Shown: positions 8,199-16,500, numbered from the stretch's first letter. The stretch is 34,657 bases of DNA from an uncultured Mesorhizobium sp. (GCA_937958475.1 CALFXR010000076.1:1-34657), one strand, 5' to 3'. Program-made: numbers and translations. The notes: generated by a model not told the origin, from the sequence alone.

Positions 8199-8390
8199 AT
8201 GCTGACCGGGAAGGACGTCACCGACCTCGTCTTCGGCGACACGTCGAAGGCGGTCGTCCAGGAAAAGTGCGGCAACGGCATCATGCGCGCGATCGGCCTC
8301 GGCCTGCCCGTCGAGAAGGTGCCGAACCCGCAGGTCGACCGCATCGAGCTGCGCATGAGAAGCAGGTTCCTCGCCCATGACAGCTGGTGA
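8199..8390 (+). CDS. Unrecognised 63-residue protein between nirD and nasA
   Basis: I do not recognise this protein. It is very likely translated: a strong Shine-Dalgarno (AGGAGG) lies 7 bases before the ATG, and its last 14 bases overlap the start of nasA, as expected for coupled translation. The sequence begins MLTGKDVTDLVFGDTSKAV, has one cysteine in VQEKCGNG, no membrane segment, no signal peptide, and a basic C-terminal part (RIELRMRSRF). Possible roles are a small accessory or assembly factor for NirBD or NasA, or simply a coupling leader that exposes the nasA start. Neither can be decided from sequence. Confidence 0.72.
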   Translation: MLTGKDVTDLVFGDTSKAVVQEKCGNGIMRAIGLGLPVEKVPNPQVDRIELRMRSRFLAHDSW

Positions 8391-11070
8391 CGTGTCGCGG
8401 CCCGAGGAGATCAGGACGACTTGCCCCTATTGCGGGGTCGGCTGCGGCGTGATCGCGAAGGTATCCGTGGACGGCTCGGTAGCGGTCCGCGGGGATCCCG
8501 ATCATCCGGCCAATTTCGGACGACTCTGTTCGAAGGGGACGGCGCTCGGCGAGACCATGGGCTTGGACGGTCGCCTGCTGCGTCCCGAAATCGGCGGCCG
8601 TCCCACCTCTTGGGACGAGGCGCTCGACAAGGTGGCGCATGCCTTCTCTCGCGCCGTCGCCGAATACGGTCCGGAATCGGTGGCTTTCTACGTCTCCGGG
8701 CAGCTGCTCACCGAGGACTACTATGTCGCCAACAAGCTGATGAAAGGCTTCATAGGCTCGGCGAACATCGATACGAATTCGCGTCTCTGCATGGCGTCGT
8801 CGGTCGCGGGACACCGCCGCGCCTTCGGCGAGGATATCGTGCCGGGCGGATATGAGGATTTCGACGAAGCCGACCTCATCGTGCTGGCGGGCTCCAACAC
8901 CGCCTGGTGCCATCCGATCCTGTTCCGGCGAATGTTGGCCGCCCGCGAGCGCCGCGGCACGCGGATCGTCGTCATCGATCCACGCCGCACCGCGACCGCC
9001 GACGAATGCGACCTCCACCTGGCGCTGAAGCCGGGTAGCGACGTACTGCTGTTCAACGGCTTGCTGGCACACCTCGCGCATGTCGGCGCGGTCGATGCCG
9101 CCTATGTTGCCGCGCACACGGCCGGGTTTGACGAGGCGCTGGCCGCCGGCCGCCAGGATGCGCCCTCGCTCGAACAGGCGGCCGAAGGCTGCGATGTCCC
9201 GCCGGCCGCGCTGCAGGCGTTCTACGAACTCTTCGCCTCGACCGAACGCGTGGTGACGGTCTACAGCCAGGGCATCAACCAGTCGGCGCGCGGTACCGAC
9301 AAGGTCAACGCGATCATCAACTGTCACCTCGCGACAGGCCGCATAGGCAGGCCCGGCACAGGTCCGTTCTCGGTCACGGGCCAGCCCAACGCCATGGGCG
9401 GTCGCGAGGTGGGAGGGCTGGCGAACCAGCTCGCCGCGCACATGGATTTCGACGACCCAGCCGACATCGAGCGTGTCGCGCGCTTCTGGGACGCGACGGC
9501 GATCGCGACCAGCCCGGGCCTCAAGGCCGTCGATCTGTTCCGCGCCGTTGGCGATGGAAGCATCCGGGCACTCTGGATCATGGGCACCAACCCTGCCGTC
9601 TCGATGCCTGATGCCGGAAAGGTGCGGGCCGCGCTGAGGAACTGCGATTTCGTCGTCGTCTCCGACGTGACGCGAACCGACACGACCCGTCTCGCCGACG
9701 TACTTCTCCCGGCTGCCGGCTGGGGCGAGAAGGACGGCACTGTGACCAACTCCGAGCGGCGCATCTCGCGGCAGCGGCGTTTCCTGCCTCTGCCCGGCGA
9801 GGCGCTGCCGGACTGGCGCATCGTCTGCGAAGTGGCGCGGCGGATGGGCTTCGGCGCGGCGTTTTCCCATGACAGCCCGACTGCAATCTTCCGCGAGCAT
9901 GCCGCGCTGTCGACCTTCGAGAACGACGGCGCGCGTCTGTTCGACATCGGAGCGTATGCCGATATCCCCGACGCCGCGTATGAAACCCTCACGCCGCGGC
10001 GCTGGCCTTCCAGGCGGACCGAGTCCGCACCGCCGGCTGAAGAGCGACTGTGCGGCGACGGCATCTTCCCCACGCCGGATGGCCGCGCGCGCTTCGTCGC
10101 GGTCCGCCACGACGGCGTGGCGGAGCAGACTTCCGGAGAGTTGCCGATTTCGCTCAATACGGGCCGGCTGCGCGACCAATGGCACACCATGACGCGCACG
10201 GGACGTGTCGCGCGGCTCGGCTCCCACGCGCCCGAGCCGGTCCTGGAGATTCATCCCGCCGATGCCGGAGCGAGCGGCATCCTCGATGGCGACATCGTCG
10301 AGCTGTCGAGCCTTCGGGGGAAGGCGCGGGCAAGGGCACAAATCTCGGATATGCAGAAGCCGGGCCAGGCGTTTTTTCCCATGCACTGGAGCGGCGACTT
10401 CGCGGCGAAGGCATCCGCGGGGTTCGTGTCCAGCCCGTCGGTCGACGCGATATCCGGCCAACCCGAGCTGAAGCATGCGCCGGTCGCCATCAGACGCATC
10501 GATGTCCGCTGGGAGGCGATGCTTCTGTCGCGGCGCGACATTCGCCCGACGGGCTTCCTCCACTGGAGCCGACGCGCCGTCGAGGGCGGCTGGCTCTATT
10601 CGCTTTACGGCCCGGAAGCCCCGGCACAGGGCGCAATGCTGGCGAGGACCGTGTTCGCGGGCGGCGAGCCGGAGGCCGGGATCCAGTATATCGACCGCTC
10701 GGCAGCGACCTATCGCGCCGCCCGGCTCGACGCGTCGGGTGCTCTGTCCGAGGCGCTGCTGGTCGCGCCCCCGCGCCGGCTGCCGGATCCGGACTGGCTT
10801 CTCGCGCTGCTCGCTTCGCGCGCCCCCTTGTCGCCCGCCGAGCGCCAGGCGCTGCTGTCGGCGCGCACCGTCGTGCCGACCCCGTCGCGCGGCCGCATCG
10901 TCTGTGCGTGTTTCAACGTGGGCGAGAACCAGATCGTCGCGGCGATCGCAGATGGTTGCGCCAATGTCGAGGCCGTCGGCGCTCGCATTTCCGCCGGCAC
11001 GAATTGCGGCTCCTGCCGCCCCGAGATCAGGACATTCGTCGATGCAGCCCGTCTCCAGGCAGCCGAGTGA
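8377..11070 (+). CDS. nasA: Assimilatory nitrate reductase, molybdopterin catalytic subunit
   Basis: The 897-residue cytoplasmic enzyme reduces nitrate to nitrite at a Mo-bis-MGD centre. The N-terminal [4Fe-4S] site is formed by C16, C19, C23 (CPYCGVGC) and C51 (LCSKG), followed by the molybdopterin oxidoreductase domain (DTNSRLCMAS, GSNTAWCHPI, MGTNPAVSMPD, LPAAGWGEKDGTVTNSERR). A dinucleotide-binding domain with SLNTGRLRDQWHTMTRTG follows. The last 60 residues carry a BFD-like [2Fe-2S] domain with C843, C845, C877 and C880, typical of NasA forms that take electrons from a separate donor. No dedicated reductase subunit is encoded here, so the donor is unknown; NirB or a ferredoxin/flavodoxin are possibilities. 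Some databases name this narB. Confidence 0.94.
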   Translation: MTAGDVSRPEEIRTTCPYCGVGCGVIAKVSVDGSVAVRGDPDHPANFGRLCSKGTALGETMGLDGRLLRPEIGGRPTSWDEALDKVAHAFSRAVAEYGPESVAFYVSGQLLTEDYYVANKLMKGFIGSANIDTNSRLCMASSVAGHRRAFGEDIVPGGYEDFDEADLIVLAGSNTAWCHPILFRRMLAARERRGTRIVVIDPRRTATADECDLHLALKPGSDVLLFNGLLAHLAHVGAVDAAYVAAHTAGFDEALAAGRQDAPSLEQAAEGCDVPPAALQAFYELFASTERVVTVYSQGINQSARGTDKVNAIINCHLATGRIGRPGTGPFSVTGQPNAMGGREVGGLANQLAAHMDFDDPADIERVARFWDATAIATSPGLKAVDLFRAVGDGSIRALWIMGTNPAVSMPDAGKVRAALRNCDFVVVSDVTRTDTTRLADVLLPAAGWGEKDGTVTNSERRISRQRRFLPLPGEALPDWRIVCEVARRMGFGAAFSHDSPTAIFREHAALSTFENDGARLFDIGAYADIPDAAYETLTPRRWPSRRTESAPPAEERLCGDGIFPTPDGRARFVAVRHDGVAEQTSGELPISLNTGRLRDQWHTMTRTGRVARLGSHAPEPVLEIHPADAGASGILDGDIVELSSLRGKARARAQISDMQKPGQAFFPMHWSGDFAAKASAGFVSSPSVDAISGQPELKHAPVAIRRIDVRWEAMLLSRRDIRPTGFLHWSRRAVEGGWLYSLYGPEAPAQGAMLARTVFAGGEPEAGIQYIDRSAATYRAARLDASGALSEALLVAPPRRLPDPDWLLALLASRAPLSPAERQALLSARTVVPTPSRGRIVCACFNVGENQIVAAIADGCANVEAVGARISAGTNCGSCRPEIRTFVDAARLQAAE

Positions 11071-12514
11071 AACCGGCCCGGCGCGGATCGGTGCGCTCAG
11101 CGTTCTACCGGTCTTTCTCGAGCTCAAGGACAGGCGCGCCGTCGTCGTCGGCGCGAGCGACGCGGCCGCGTGGAAGGCCGAGCTTCTCGCGGCTGCCGGC
11201 GCGACGGTCGAGGTGTTCATCGGCGGGGGGCCGGCCTCGCCCGAACTGCTGGCCGCGGCGGAGCGGGAACCCGGCATCACGCTGATCGCGGTGGCGTGGA
11301 GCGGCGCTTGCCTCGCCGGCGCGGCAGTCGCGCTCGCGAGCATGGAGAGCGACGATCAGGCGCAGGCTTTCCACGATGCCGCGCGGGCCTCCGGCGTTCC
11401 CTGCAACGTGATCGACAGGCCGGCGTTCTGCGACTTCCGGTTCGGCACCATCGTCAATCGCTCTCCCGTGGTGGTCGGCATCTCCACCTCGGGCGCGGCA
11501 CCGATCCTCGGCCAGGCGGTGCGTCGCAGGATCGAGACGCTGCTGCCGCCGTCTCTCGCCGACTGGGGGCAACTCGCGGCCCGCCTGCGCGAGCGCGTGA
11601 CAAAACAGCTGACGCCCGGGCCGGCACGGCGTCGTTTCTGGGAAGCACTGGTCGATCGCGCCTTCGGTCCGTCGCCAGGCGCGTATGCCGAACGGGATCT
11701 TCTGGACGGCATCGCCTCGGCGGCGGTCTCGCCGCCGCGCGGCCATGTCACCTTCGTCGGCGCCGGACCCGGCGACGCGGAACTCCTGACGCTGAAGGCG
11801 GTGCGCGCGCTGCAATCGGCCGACGTGATCCTGTTCGACGACCTCGTCTCGGACGAGGTTCTCGAACTCGCCAGACGCGAGGCGAAGCGCATCCTGGTCG
11901 GCAAGCGGGCCGGGCGGCCGAGTTGCAGGCAGCACGAGATCAACGCCATGATGGTAGGCCTTGCGAAGGCGGGACGGAGGGTGGTCCGGCTGAAATCCGG
12001 CGACCCGATGGTTTTCGGACGGGCCGGCGAGGAGATCGCCGCGCTGGAGGCGGAGGGCCTGCCCTACGACGTGGTACCGGGCATCACCGCGGGTATAGCG
12101 CTCGCGGCGGCGCTTGGCGTGTCGCTCACCCATCGCGATCACGCCAAGTCAATCCGCTTCGTCACCGGTCATTCCAAGCACGGCGGGCTGCCGCAGGACC
12201 TCGACTGGCGCGCCGTCGCCGATCGATCGGCCACCACCATCTTCTACATGGGTGCGCGAACCGCGGGACAGATTGCGGCGCGGTTGATCGGCGAGGGAAT
12301 GTGCCCTGAGACGCCGGTCGTCGCCGCCGCGAATGTCGGTCGCTGCGGCACGCGCGTGCTACGCACGATTCTGGGCAGCATGATGCAGGCGAGTCATCTC
12401 GACCTCGGCTCCGGCCCCATCGTCATCGGAATAGGCAAAGCGTTCGGCGTTGAAGAAGGTCGATCCGGCATGAAGGCGCGCGAGCCCGTTCGGATGAACG
12501 TCGCTCGCAATTGA
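11042..12514 (+). CDS. cysG: Siroheme synthase (uroporphyrinogen-III methyltransferase / dehydrogenase / ferrochelatase)
   Basis: The 490-residue trifunctional enzyme makes siroheme, the NirB cofactor, from uroporphyrinogen III. The N-terminal 200 residues are the CysG dehydrogenase/ferrochelatase part (LPVFLELKDRRAVVVGASD, FRFGTIVNRSPVVVGISTSG). The C-terminal 250 residues are the SAM-dependent methyltransferase, with VTFVGAGPGDAELLTLKA, VRLKSGDPMVFGRAGEE and VVPGITAGIALAAALGVSLT. The start lies 29 bases inside the end of nasA, with AGGA 9 bases upstream, so the two are translationally coupled. The ASD motif replaces the usual GGG in the NAD-binding loop of the N-terminal domain. This may weaken the dehydrogenase activity, but it is not proof of loss. 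Last gene of the nas operon. Confidence 0.92.
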   Translation: MQPVSRQPSETGPARIGALSVLPVFLELKDRRAVVVGASDAAAWKAELLAAAGATVEVFIGGGPASPELLAAAEREPGITLIAVAWSGACLAGAAVALASMESDDQAQAFHDAARASGVPCNVIDRPAFCDFRFGTIVNRSPVVVGISTSGAAPILGQAVRRRIETLLPPSLADWGQLAARLRERVTKQLTPGPARRRFWEALVDRAFGPSPGAYAERDLLDGIASAAVSPPRGHVTFVGAGPGDAELLTLKAVRALQSADVILFDDLVSDEVLELARREAKRILVGKRAGRPSCRQHEINAMMVGLAKAGRRVVRLKSGDPMVFGRAGEEIAALEAEGLPYDVVPGITAGIALAAALGVSLTHRDHAKSIRFVTGHSKHGGLPQDLDWRAVADRSATTIFYMGARTAGQIAARLIGEGMCPETPVVAAANVGRCGTRVLRTILGSMMQASHLDLGSGPIVIGIGKAFGVEEGRSGMKAREPVRMNVARN

Positions 12515-12649
12515 CGAGACCATCGATCTGTCCGAGGCCCATCGGACTCGCGCGACCGCTCGCGCCACGCCAGAGCATCCGAATGATGCCCTCCGGAGCC
12601 GGTTTCATTGGCCCGCACCGCGCAGGCCGCGTCAGCCGCGACCGCCGGC

Positions 12650-12668
12650 AGCGCCTCTGCCAGGCGCT
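12650..12668 (+). terminator. Possible weak terminator after cysG
   Basis: AGCGCCT (12650-12656) pairs with AGGCGCT (12662-12668) around CTGCC. There is no T-run after it, so it is at best a Rho-assisted or structural stop. The 340-bp gap between cysG and iclR otherwise holds no gene I can support; its right half contains the palindromes listed next. Confidence 0.3.
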
Positions 12669-12741
12669 CTCGGCCCTGCCGTCGTTCGCGAAACGATAGA
12701 GACCGCCGCGGCGACGTCCAGCCAAAGGAATGGAAGACCCC

Positions 12742-12758
12742 TTGTCATTTGATGACAA
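12742..12758. promoter_or_regulatory. 17-bp perfect palindrome upstream of iclR
   Basis: TTGTCATTTGATGACAA is a perfect 7-3-7 inverted repeat. A matching half-site TTGTCAT recurs at 12824-12830, just before the iclR ribosome binding site. This is a probable operator for a dimeric repressor or activator. The sequence type is reminiscent of GntR-family sites but the cognate regulator is not known. Confidence 0.6.
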
Positions 12759-12770
12759 CCGATGGAAATC

Positions 12771-12785
12771 AACCGCATAGCGGTT
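12771..12785. promoter_or_regulatory. 15-bp perfect palindrome upstream of iclR
   Basis: AACCGCATAGCGGTT is a perfect 6-3-6 inverted repeat lying between the TTGTCAT palindrome and the GAAC-N3-GTTC site. It has the same 3-base spacer as its neighbours. The form CCGC-N3-GCGG is similar to sites of some IclR-family regulators; assignment to the adjacent IclR gene is inference. Confidence 0.5.
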
Positions 12786-12787
12786 TA

Positions 12788-12802
12788 TGAACGATGTTCT
12801 GA
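12788..12802. promoter_or_regulatory. Putative IclR operator 1 (GAAC-N3-GTTC)
   Basis: TGAACGATGTTCTGA contains the palindromic core GAAC-GAT-GTTC. The same core, with wider matching flanks, occurs at 16560-16574 and 23860-23875, each time in a divergent promoter region of this locus. Position 53 bp before the iclR start suggests autoregulation. Confidence 0.6.
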
Positions 12803-12854
12803 TGCCGCGGCGATCTTCGAGGGTTGTCATCAGGGAGATGGGGGGAACGGCTGC

Positions 12855-13595
12855 ATGAGAACCAGCAAGGGCGCCAAGGCCGAACCCGCCAGGGTCGCCA
12901 CGCTCGAACGGGCGCTGTCGATCCTGTCGGTATTCGAATCGAGCAGCGAGCCCGTCACCCTGGCGCAGATCTCGAAGGCGACGGGGCTCTACAAGAGCAC
13001 CATCCTCAGGCTGATCGCCTCGTTCGAGGACCACGGCTACCTGCGCCGCAGCAAGGACGGCGCCTCCTATTCGCTCGGCCCCACGGCCTTCCGCATCGGG
13101 GTGAAGTACAAGCAGGCGTTCGAGCTGGACGAGGCGATCGAGCATGCGCTGGAAGACCTGGTCGCCAAGGGAACGGAGAGCGCCTCCTTCCACGTGCTCG
13201 ACCGCGACCGCCGGCTGTGCATCCTCCGCGTCGATTCCAACCATCCGACGCTCGACCGTGTTGCTGCCGGCGACCGGTTGCCGCTCGACAAGGGCGCGGC
13301 GGGCAAGGTGCTGCAGGCCTACTCGGGAATCGGCGGCGCCGATTTCCAGACGATCCGCGAGCAGGGGATCGCGGTTTCCTACGGCGAGGTCGATCCGTCC
13401 TGCGCGGCGATATCGGTGCCGGTCTTCGGGCTGGACAGCGAGCTGATCGGCGCGCTGTCGGTGTCCGGTCCGAAGGAGCGCTTCACCGACCAGACGGTGG
13501 CCTCGATGAGCCAGCTTCTCTTCGAGGCGTCGCGCAAGCTCTCCAACCTCGCCATCGCCGAGAAGCACAGGCAGCGCAAGCCCGTGCGCGGCTGA
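12855..13595 (+). CDS. IclR-family transcriptional regulator
   Basis: The 246-residue DNA-binding protein has an N-terminal winged helix-turn-helix at about residues 15-75 (ATLERALSILSVFESS, ISKATGLYKSTILRLIASFE) and a C-terminal IclR effector domain. The effector domain shows GAAGKVLQAYSG, the conserved SYGEVDPSCAAISVPVFG and LIGALSVSGP. IclR proteins usually sense small organic acids or aromatics and control adjacent catabolic genes. The ATG at 12855 is preceded by GGGGGGAA; an upstream in-frame start at 12762 would lie in the operator region and is unlikely. It stands alone, convergent with dctM, and three operator-like palindromes precede it. The effector is unknown. Confidence 0.88.
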   Translation: MRTSKGAKAEPARVATLERALSILSVFESSSEPVTLAQISKATGLYKSTILRLIASFEDHGYLRRSKDGASYSLGPTAFRIGVKYKQAFELDEAIEHALEDLVAKGTESASFHVLDRDRRLCILRVDSNHPTLDRVAAGDRLPLDKGAAGKVLQAYSGIGGADFQTIREQGIAVSYGEVDPSCAAISVPVFGLDSELIGALSVSGPKERFTDQTVASMSQLLFEASRKLSNLAIAEKHRQRKPVRG

Positions 13596-13615
13596 TCCCT
13601 CCGAATAGCGTTGGT

Positions 13616-13658
13616 CCGAAGCGCCGGCCGCCCTGTCGGGCCGGGCCGGCTGCTTCGG
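13616..13658. terminator. Hairpin between convergent iclR and dctM
   Basis: CCGAAGC plus GCCGGC (13616-13628) pairs with GCCGGC (13645-13650) and GCTTCGG (13652-13658), interrupted only by one bulged T. The 13-bp stem sits in the 70-bp space between the two convergent stop codons and can serve both strands. Neither side has a clear T-run. Confidence 0.55.
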
Positions 13659-13665
13659 CGTGCTG

Positions 13666-14991
13666 TCACTTCAGCAGCGACGGCAGGAACGTCGAGATCG
13701 ACGGGAAGGCAATGAGGATCGCGAGCATCACCAGGTCGGCGAGGATGAACCAGAGAACCTGCCGGACGATCGATTCGAGCGGCGTGTCCGGCATGGTCGC
13801 CTTGATGACGAACAGGTTCATTCCCACCGGCGGCGTGATCAGCCCGAGTTCCAGAAGCTTCACGACGATGATGCCCATCCAGATCATGTCGATCTGCATG
13901 TTGAGCAGGATCGGGTAGAGCAGCGGCAGGGTCAGCAGCATGATCCCGATCGGGTCGATGAACATGCCGAGGATCAGGTAGAGCACGGAGACGCCGATGA
14001 TGAACAGGATCGGATCGCCGGCGATCGCGATGATGTCCTGGGCGAGGTAGTCGGAGACGCCGGACAGGGCCAGGAACCGCGTGAAGAGGATGGCCCCGAT
14101 GCCGATCAGGAAGATCGACGACGTCGTCTGCAGCGTCGCCATCACCGCCTTGCCGAACGCCCTGAAGTTGAACGTCCCGCCGGCGATCGCGATGATGAGG
14201 GCGACGAAGGCGCCGAACGAGCCGGCCTCGGAGGCCGAGAACAGGCCGGCGAACAGCCCGCCCATGATCGAGGCGAACAGGACGAGGATCGGCCAGACGT
14301 CGAGGAACGCCCGCAGCACCGCGTTGCGGCGCCCCTTGGTCTGGAGTCCGTCGTCGGCAGCCCGGCCGTTGCCGCCGATCAGGTCGGGCTTCATCCGTAT
14401 CCGCAGCAGGATGGTCAGCGAATACATCATCGCCGAGAGGATGCCCGGGATGATGCCGGCGATGAACAGCTTGCCGATCGAGGTCTCGGTGAAGATCCCG
14501 TAGATGATCATGATGATGGAGGGCGGGATCATCGTCCCCAGCGTACCGCCGGCGGCGACGATCGCTCCGGCGAAGGCGGGATTGTAGCCGTTCTTGGTCA
14601 TCTCCGGGATCGCGATGCGGCCGATGGCGGCGGCGGTGGCGAGGCTGGAGCCGCTGACCGCGGAGAACGCCGCCGCGCCGCCGATCGTCGCTACGCCGAG
14701 GCCGCCGTTGAGACCGCGGAAGGCGCGATCGACGGCCTTGAACAGGCTGTCGGTGATGCCGGCGTAGTAGCAGATGTAGCCCATGAACACGAACATGGGG
14801 ATCGAGCTGAGCGACCAGCTGGCGGTGAACTCGTACGGACCGCTGGTGAGGATGCCGAGTGCAGTTCCCTTGCCGTACATCACCGCGATGCCGCCGAGGG
14901 AGACGACTCCCATGGCGATGGCGATGGGAAGGCGAAGCGCCAGCAGCAGGATCAGGACACCAAGTCCCGCGAAACCGATTTCCAGGTTCAT
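13666..14991 (-). CDS. dctM: TRAP transporter large permease subunit (DctM family)
   Basis: The 441-residue inner-membrane protein has about a dozen hydrophobic segments spread over its length. DctM-family features are the start MNLEIGFAGLGVLILLLALRL, the loop GVATIGGAAAFSAVSGSS, and GGTLGTMIPPSIIMIIYGI. Near the end it has MFIDPIGIMLLTLPLLYPIL and LELGLITPPVGMNLFVIK. It forms the ion-coupled translocation channel with DctQ and receives substrate from a periplasmic DctP protein. The ATG overlaps the dctQ stop (ATGA). No dctP adjoins it; the only TRAP binding protein in the window is at 24588. A substrate cannot be read from the permease. Confidence 0.93.
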   Translation of the reverse strand: MNLEIGFAGLGVLILLLALRLPIAIAMGVVSLGGIAVMYGKGTALGILTSGPYEFTASWSLSSIPMFVFMGYICYYAGITDSLFKAVDRAFRGLNGGLGVATIGGAAAFSAVSGSSLATAAAIGRIAIPEMTKNGYNPAFAGAIVAAGGTLGTMIPPSIIMIIYGIFTETSIGKLFIAGIIPGILSAMMYSLTILLRIRMKPDLIGGNGRAADDGLQTKGRRNAVLRAFLDVWPILVLFASIMGGLFAGLFSASEAGSFGAFVALIIAIAGGTFNFRAFGKAVMATLQTTSSIFLIGIGAILFTRFLALSGVSDYLAQDIIAIAGDPILFIIGVSVLYLILGMFIDPIGIMLLTLPLLYPILLNMQIDMIWMGIIVVKLLELGLITPPVGMNLFVIKATMPDTPLESIVRQVLWFILADLVMLAILIAFPSISTFLPSLLK

Positions 14992-15518
14992 TCCGACATC
15001 TCCCACCCGCCGTCCTTGCCTGCGGAAGCGAAGATGTCGCGCCCGAGGCCGAAGAACCCGAGCGTCTTGACGATGACGACGACGGTGAAGAGGGCCGTGC
15101 CGAGGACGAAGATGACGCGGCCGGGCCAGATGATGATCGGATACTCGCCGAACATGAACTCCCCGATCAGCAACTTGCGCCACGCCTCGCGTCCGGCGAG
15201 CCAGGTCATGACGACGAGGAAGGCGGCGGTGACCAGACCGTTGACGGCGAGATTGATCCGCTGCGCCGTCGGCGGCAGCATCTGATGGACCATCTCCACC
15301 GCCACGTGCCCGTTCCTGATCTCGACCAGGGCGAGCGGGAGCGCGACGACGGCGGGCATGTAGTAGTAGGCGACGATCTCGAGCGTCGCGGGAATCGGGA
15401 CCGAGAACAGGTACTTGCCGATCGCGTCGATCGAGACGTGCAGGGCCATCAGGACCAGGCCGATACCGCCGACGATCAGGTAGGCTCTGTTGACGTTTCT
15501 TATGATGCCGATGTGCAT
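14988..15518 (-). CDS. dctQ: TRAP transporter small permease subunit (DctQ family)
   Basis: The 176-residue protein has four predicted membrane segments (YLIVGGIGLVLMALHVSI near the N-terminus, then YYYMPAVVALPLALVEI, VNGLVTAAFLVVMTW and VIFVLGTALFTVVVIV). It also has the DctQ-type motif ATLEIVAYYYMP and the RNGHV loop. It is 176 residues against a usual 160-230. GGAGGAAG lies 5 bases before the ATG. It is 34 bp downstream of the YihU-like dehydrogenase and overlaps dctM, so the three form one minus-strand operon. Confidence 0.91.
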   Translation of the reverse strand: MHIGIIRNVNRAYLIVGGIGLVLMALHVSIDAIGKYLFSVPIPATLEIVAYYYMPAVVALPLALVEIRNGHVAVEMVHQMLPPTAQRINLAVNGLVTAAFLVVMTWLAGREAWRKLLIGEFMFGEYPIIIWPGRVIFVLGTALFTVVVIVKTLGFFGLGRDIFASAGKDGGWEMSE

Positions 15519-15552
15519 CCGGCTTCCTCCCCCATGTGTCGTCCGTTACCGA

Positions 15553-16500
15553 TCAGTTTGTCGGAAGCGTCCCCGGCAAGCGGATCGGCGAAAGCTTGTT
15601 GGCCTTCGCCCAGTAGTCGGTCAGCGCCGACGTGTCCTGACCGGCGTAGCCTTCGTCCAGCGCCTGGCGGAAGATGTCGCGCGCCGTCTGTCCGAGCGCC
15701 ACCGAGACACCCGCTTCCTCTGCCGCCCGGCAGGCCAGCGTCAGGTCCTTCAGCCCGAGAGCGATGTCGAAGCCGGGCGTGGTGTCTCCCCGCAGGACCT
15801 TGACCGGCCACTTCTCGCGCAGCTGCCCGTTCGAGGCGGTGGTTTCCAGCACTACGTCAAGTGTCTTGCGCACGTCGAGCCCCATCGCCACGGCGAGGGT
15901 GAGCGCCTCGGAGTTCAGCTGGCAATAGGAGAGGACGAGGAAGTTGTTCACCAGCTTTGTCCGCGTGCCGTTTCCGGGCCTTCCGCAATGGAAGATCGTC
16001 GTCCCCATGTCCTCGAGCAGCGGGCGTACGCGCATGAAGATGTCGTCGTCGGCGCCGACCATGAACAGGGACTGGCCCTTGTCGGCATGCGCGGCGAGAC
16101 GGCCGACAGGCGCGTCGGCATAGGCCAGCCCGCGTTTTGCTGCCTCTGCCGCAAGCGTGTCGCAGGTCGCGGGATCGACGGTGCTCATGTCGACGACGAC
16201 GGTGCCCGGGCGGGCGCGGTCGAAGACGCCGCCGGCCTCCAGCGCGACCGACAGCACTTCCTTGGGCCCGGGAAGCATGAGGAAGACGACACCGCATGCG
16301 GCGGCGACGTCGCCGGCTCCCGCTTCGCAGCGCACGCGGATACCTGCCAGTTCACGCGCGCGGGCATCGTTGACGTCATAGACCGACAGGTCGCGGCCGT
16401 TGCGCACGAGGCTCGAGGCGAGCGCGAAGCCCATTCTGCCGAGGCCGATGAATCCGAGGCGTATGTCGTCTGCAGCGGCCTTGTTTGCGCTCTCCCGCAT
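15553..16500 (-). CDS. YihU-like NAD-dependent beta-hydroxyacid dehydrogenase
   Basis: The 315-residue protein is a 3-hydroxyisobutyrate dehydrogenase superfamily member. The Rossmann motif is LGFIGLGRMGFALASSLV (about residues 14-31). The substrate loop reads DAPVGRLAAHADKG and the catalytic lysine lies in GNGTRTKLVNNFL. The DAPVGR loop and the C-terminal stretches WPVKVLRGD, GLKDLTLAC and LGQTARDIF match my recall of E. coli YihU (sulfolactaldehyde/succinic semialdehyde reductase) better than MmsB or GarR. This suggests reduction of a small aldehyde acid or oxidation of the matching hydroxyacid. First gene of the operon with dctQM, transcribed away from the aldehyde dehydrogenase and sharing an IclR-type operator with it. 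Confidence 0.85.
   Translation of the reverse strand: MRESANKAAADDIRLGFIGLGRMGFALASSLVRNGRDLSVYDVNDARARELAGIRVRCEAGAGDVAAACGVVFLMLPGPKEVLSVALEAGGVFDRARPGTVVVDMSTVDPATCDTLAAEAAKRGLAYADAPVGRLAAHADKGQSLFMVGADDDIFMRVRPLLEDMGTTIFHCGRPGNGTRTKLVNNFLVLSYCQLNSEALTLAVAMGLDVRKTLDVVLETTASNGQLREKWPVKVLRGDTTPGFDIALGLKDLTLACRAAEEAGVSVALGQTARDIFRQALDEGYAGQDTSALTDYWAKANKLSPIRLPGTLPTN

Noticed and set aside
8281..11343. A 1020-residue minus-strand open frame opposite nasA
   Set aside because: nasA on the plus strand has intact cofactor motifs over the whole length; the antisense frame is a GC-bias shadow.
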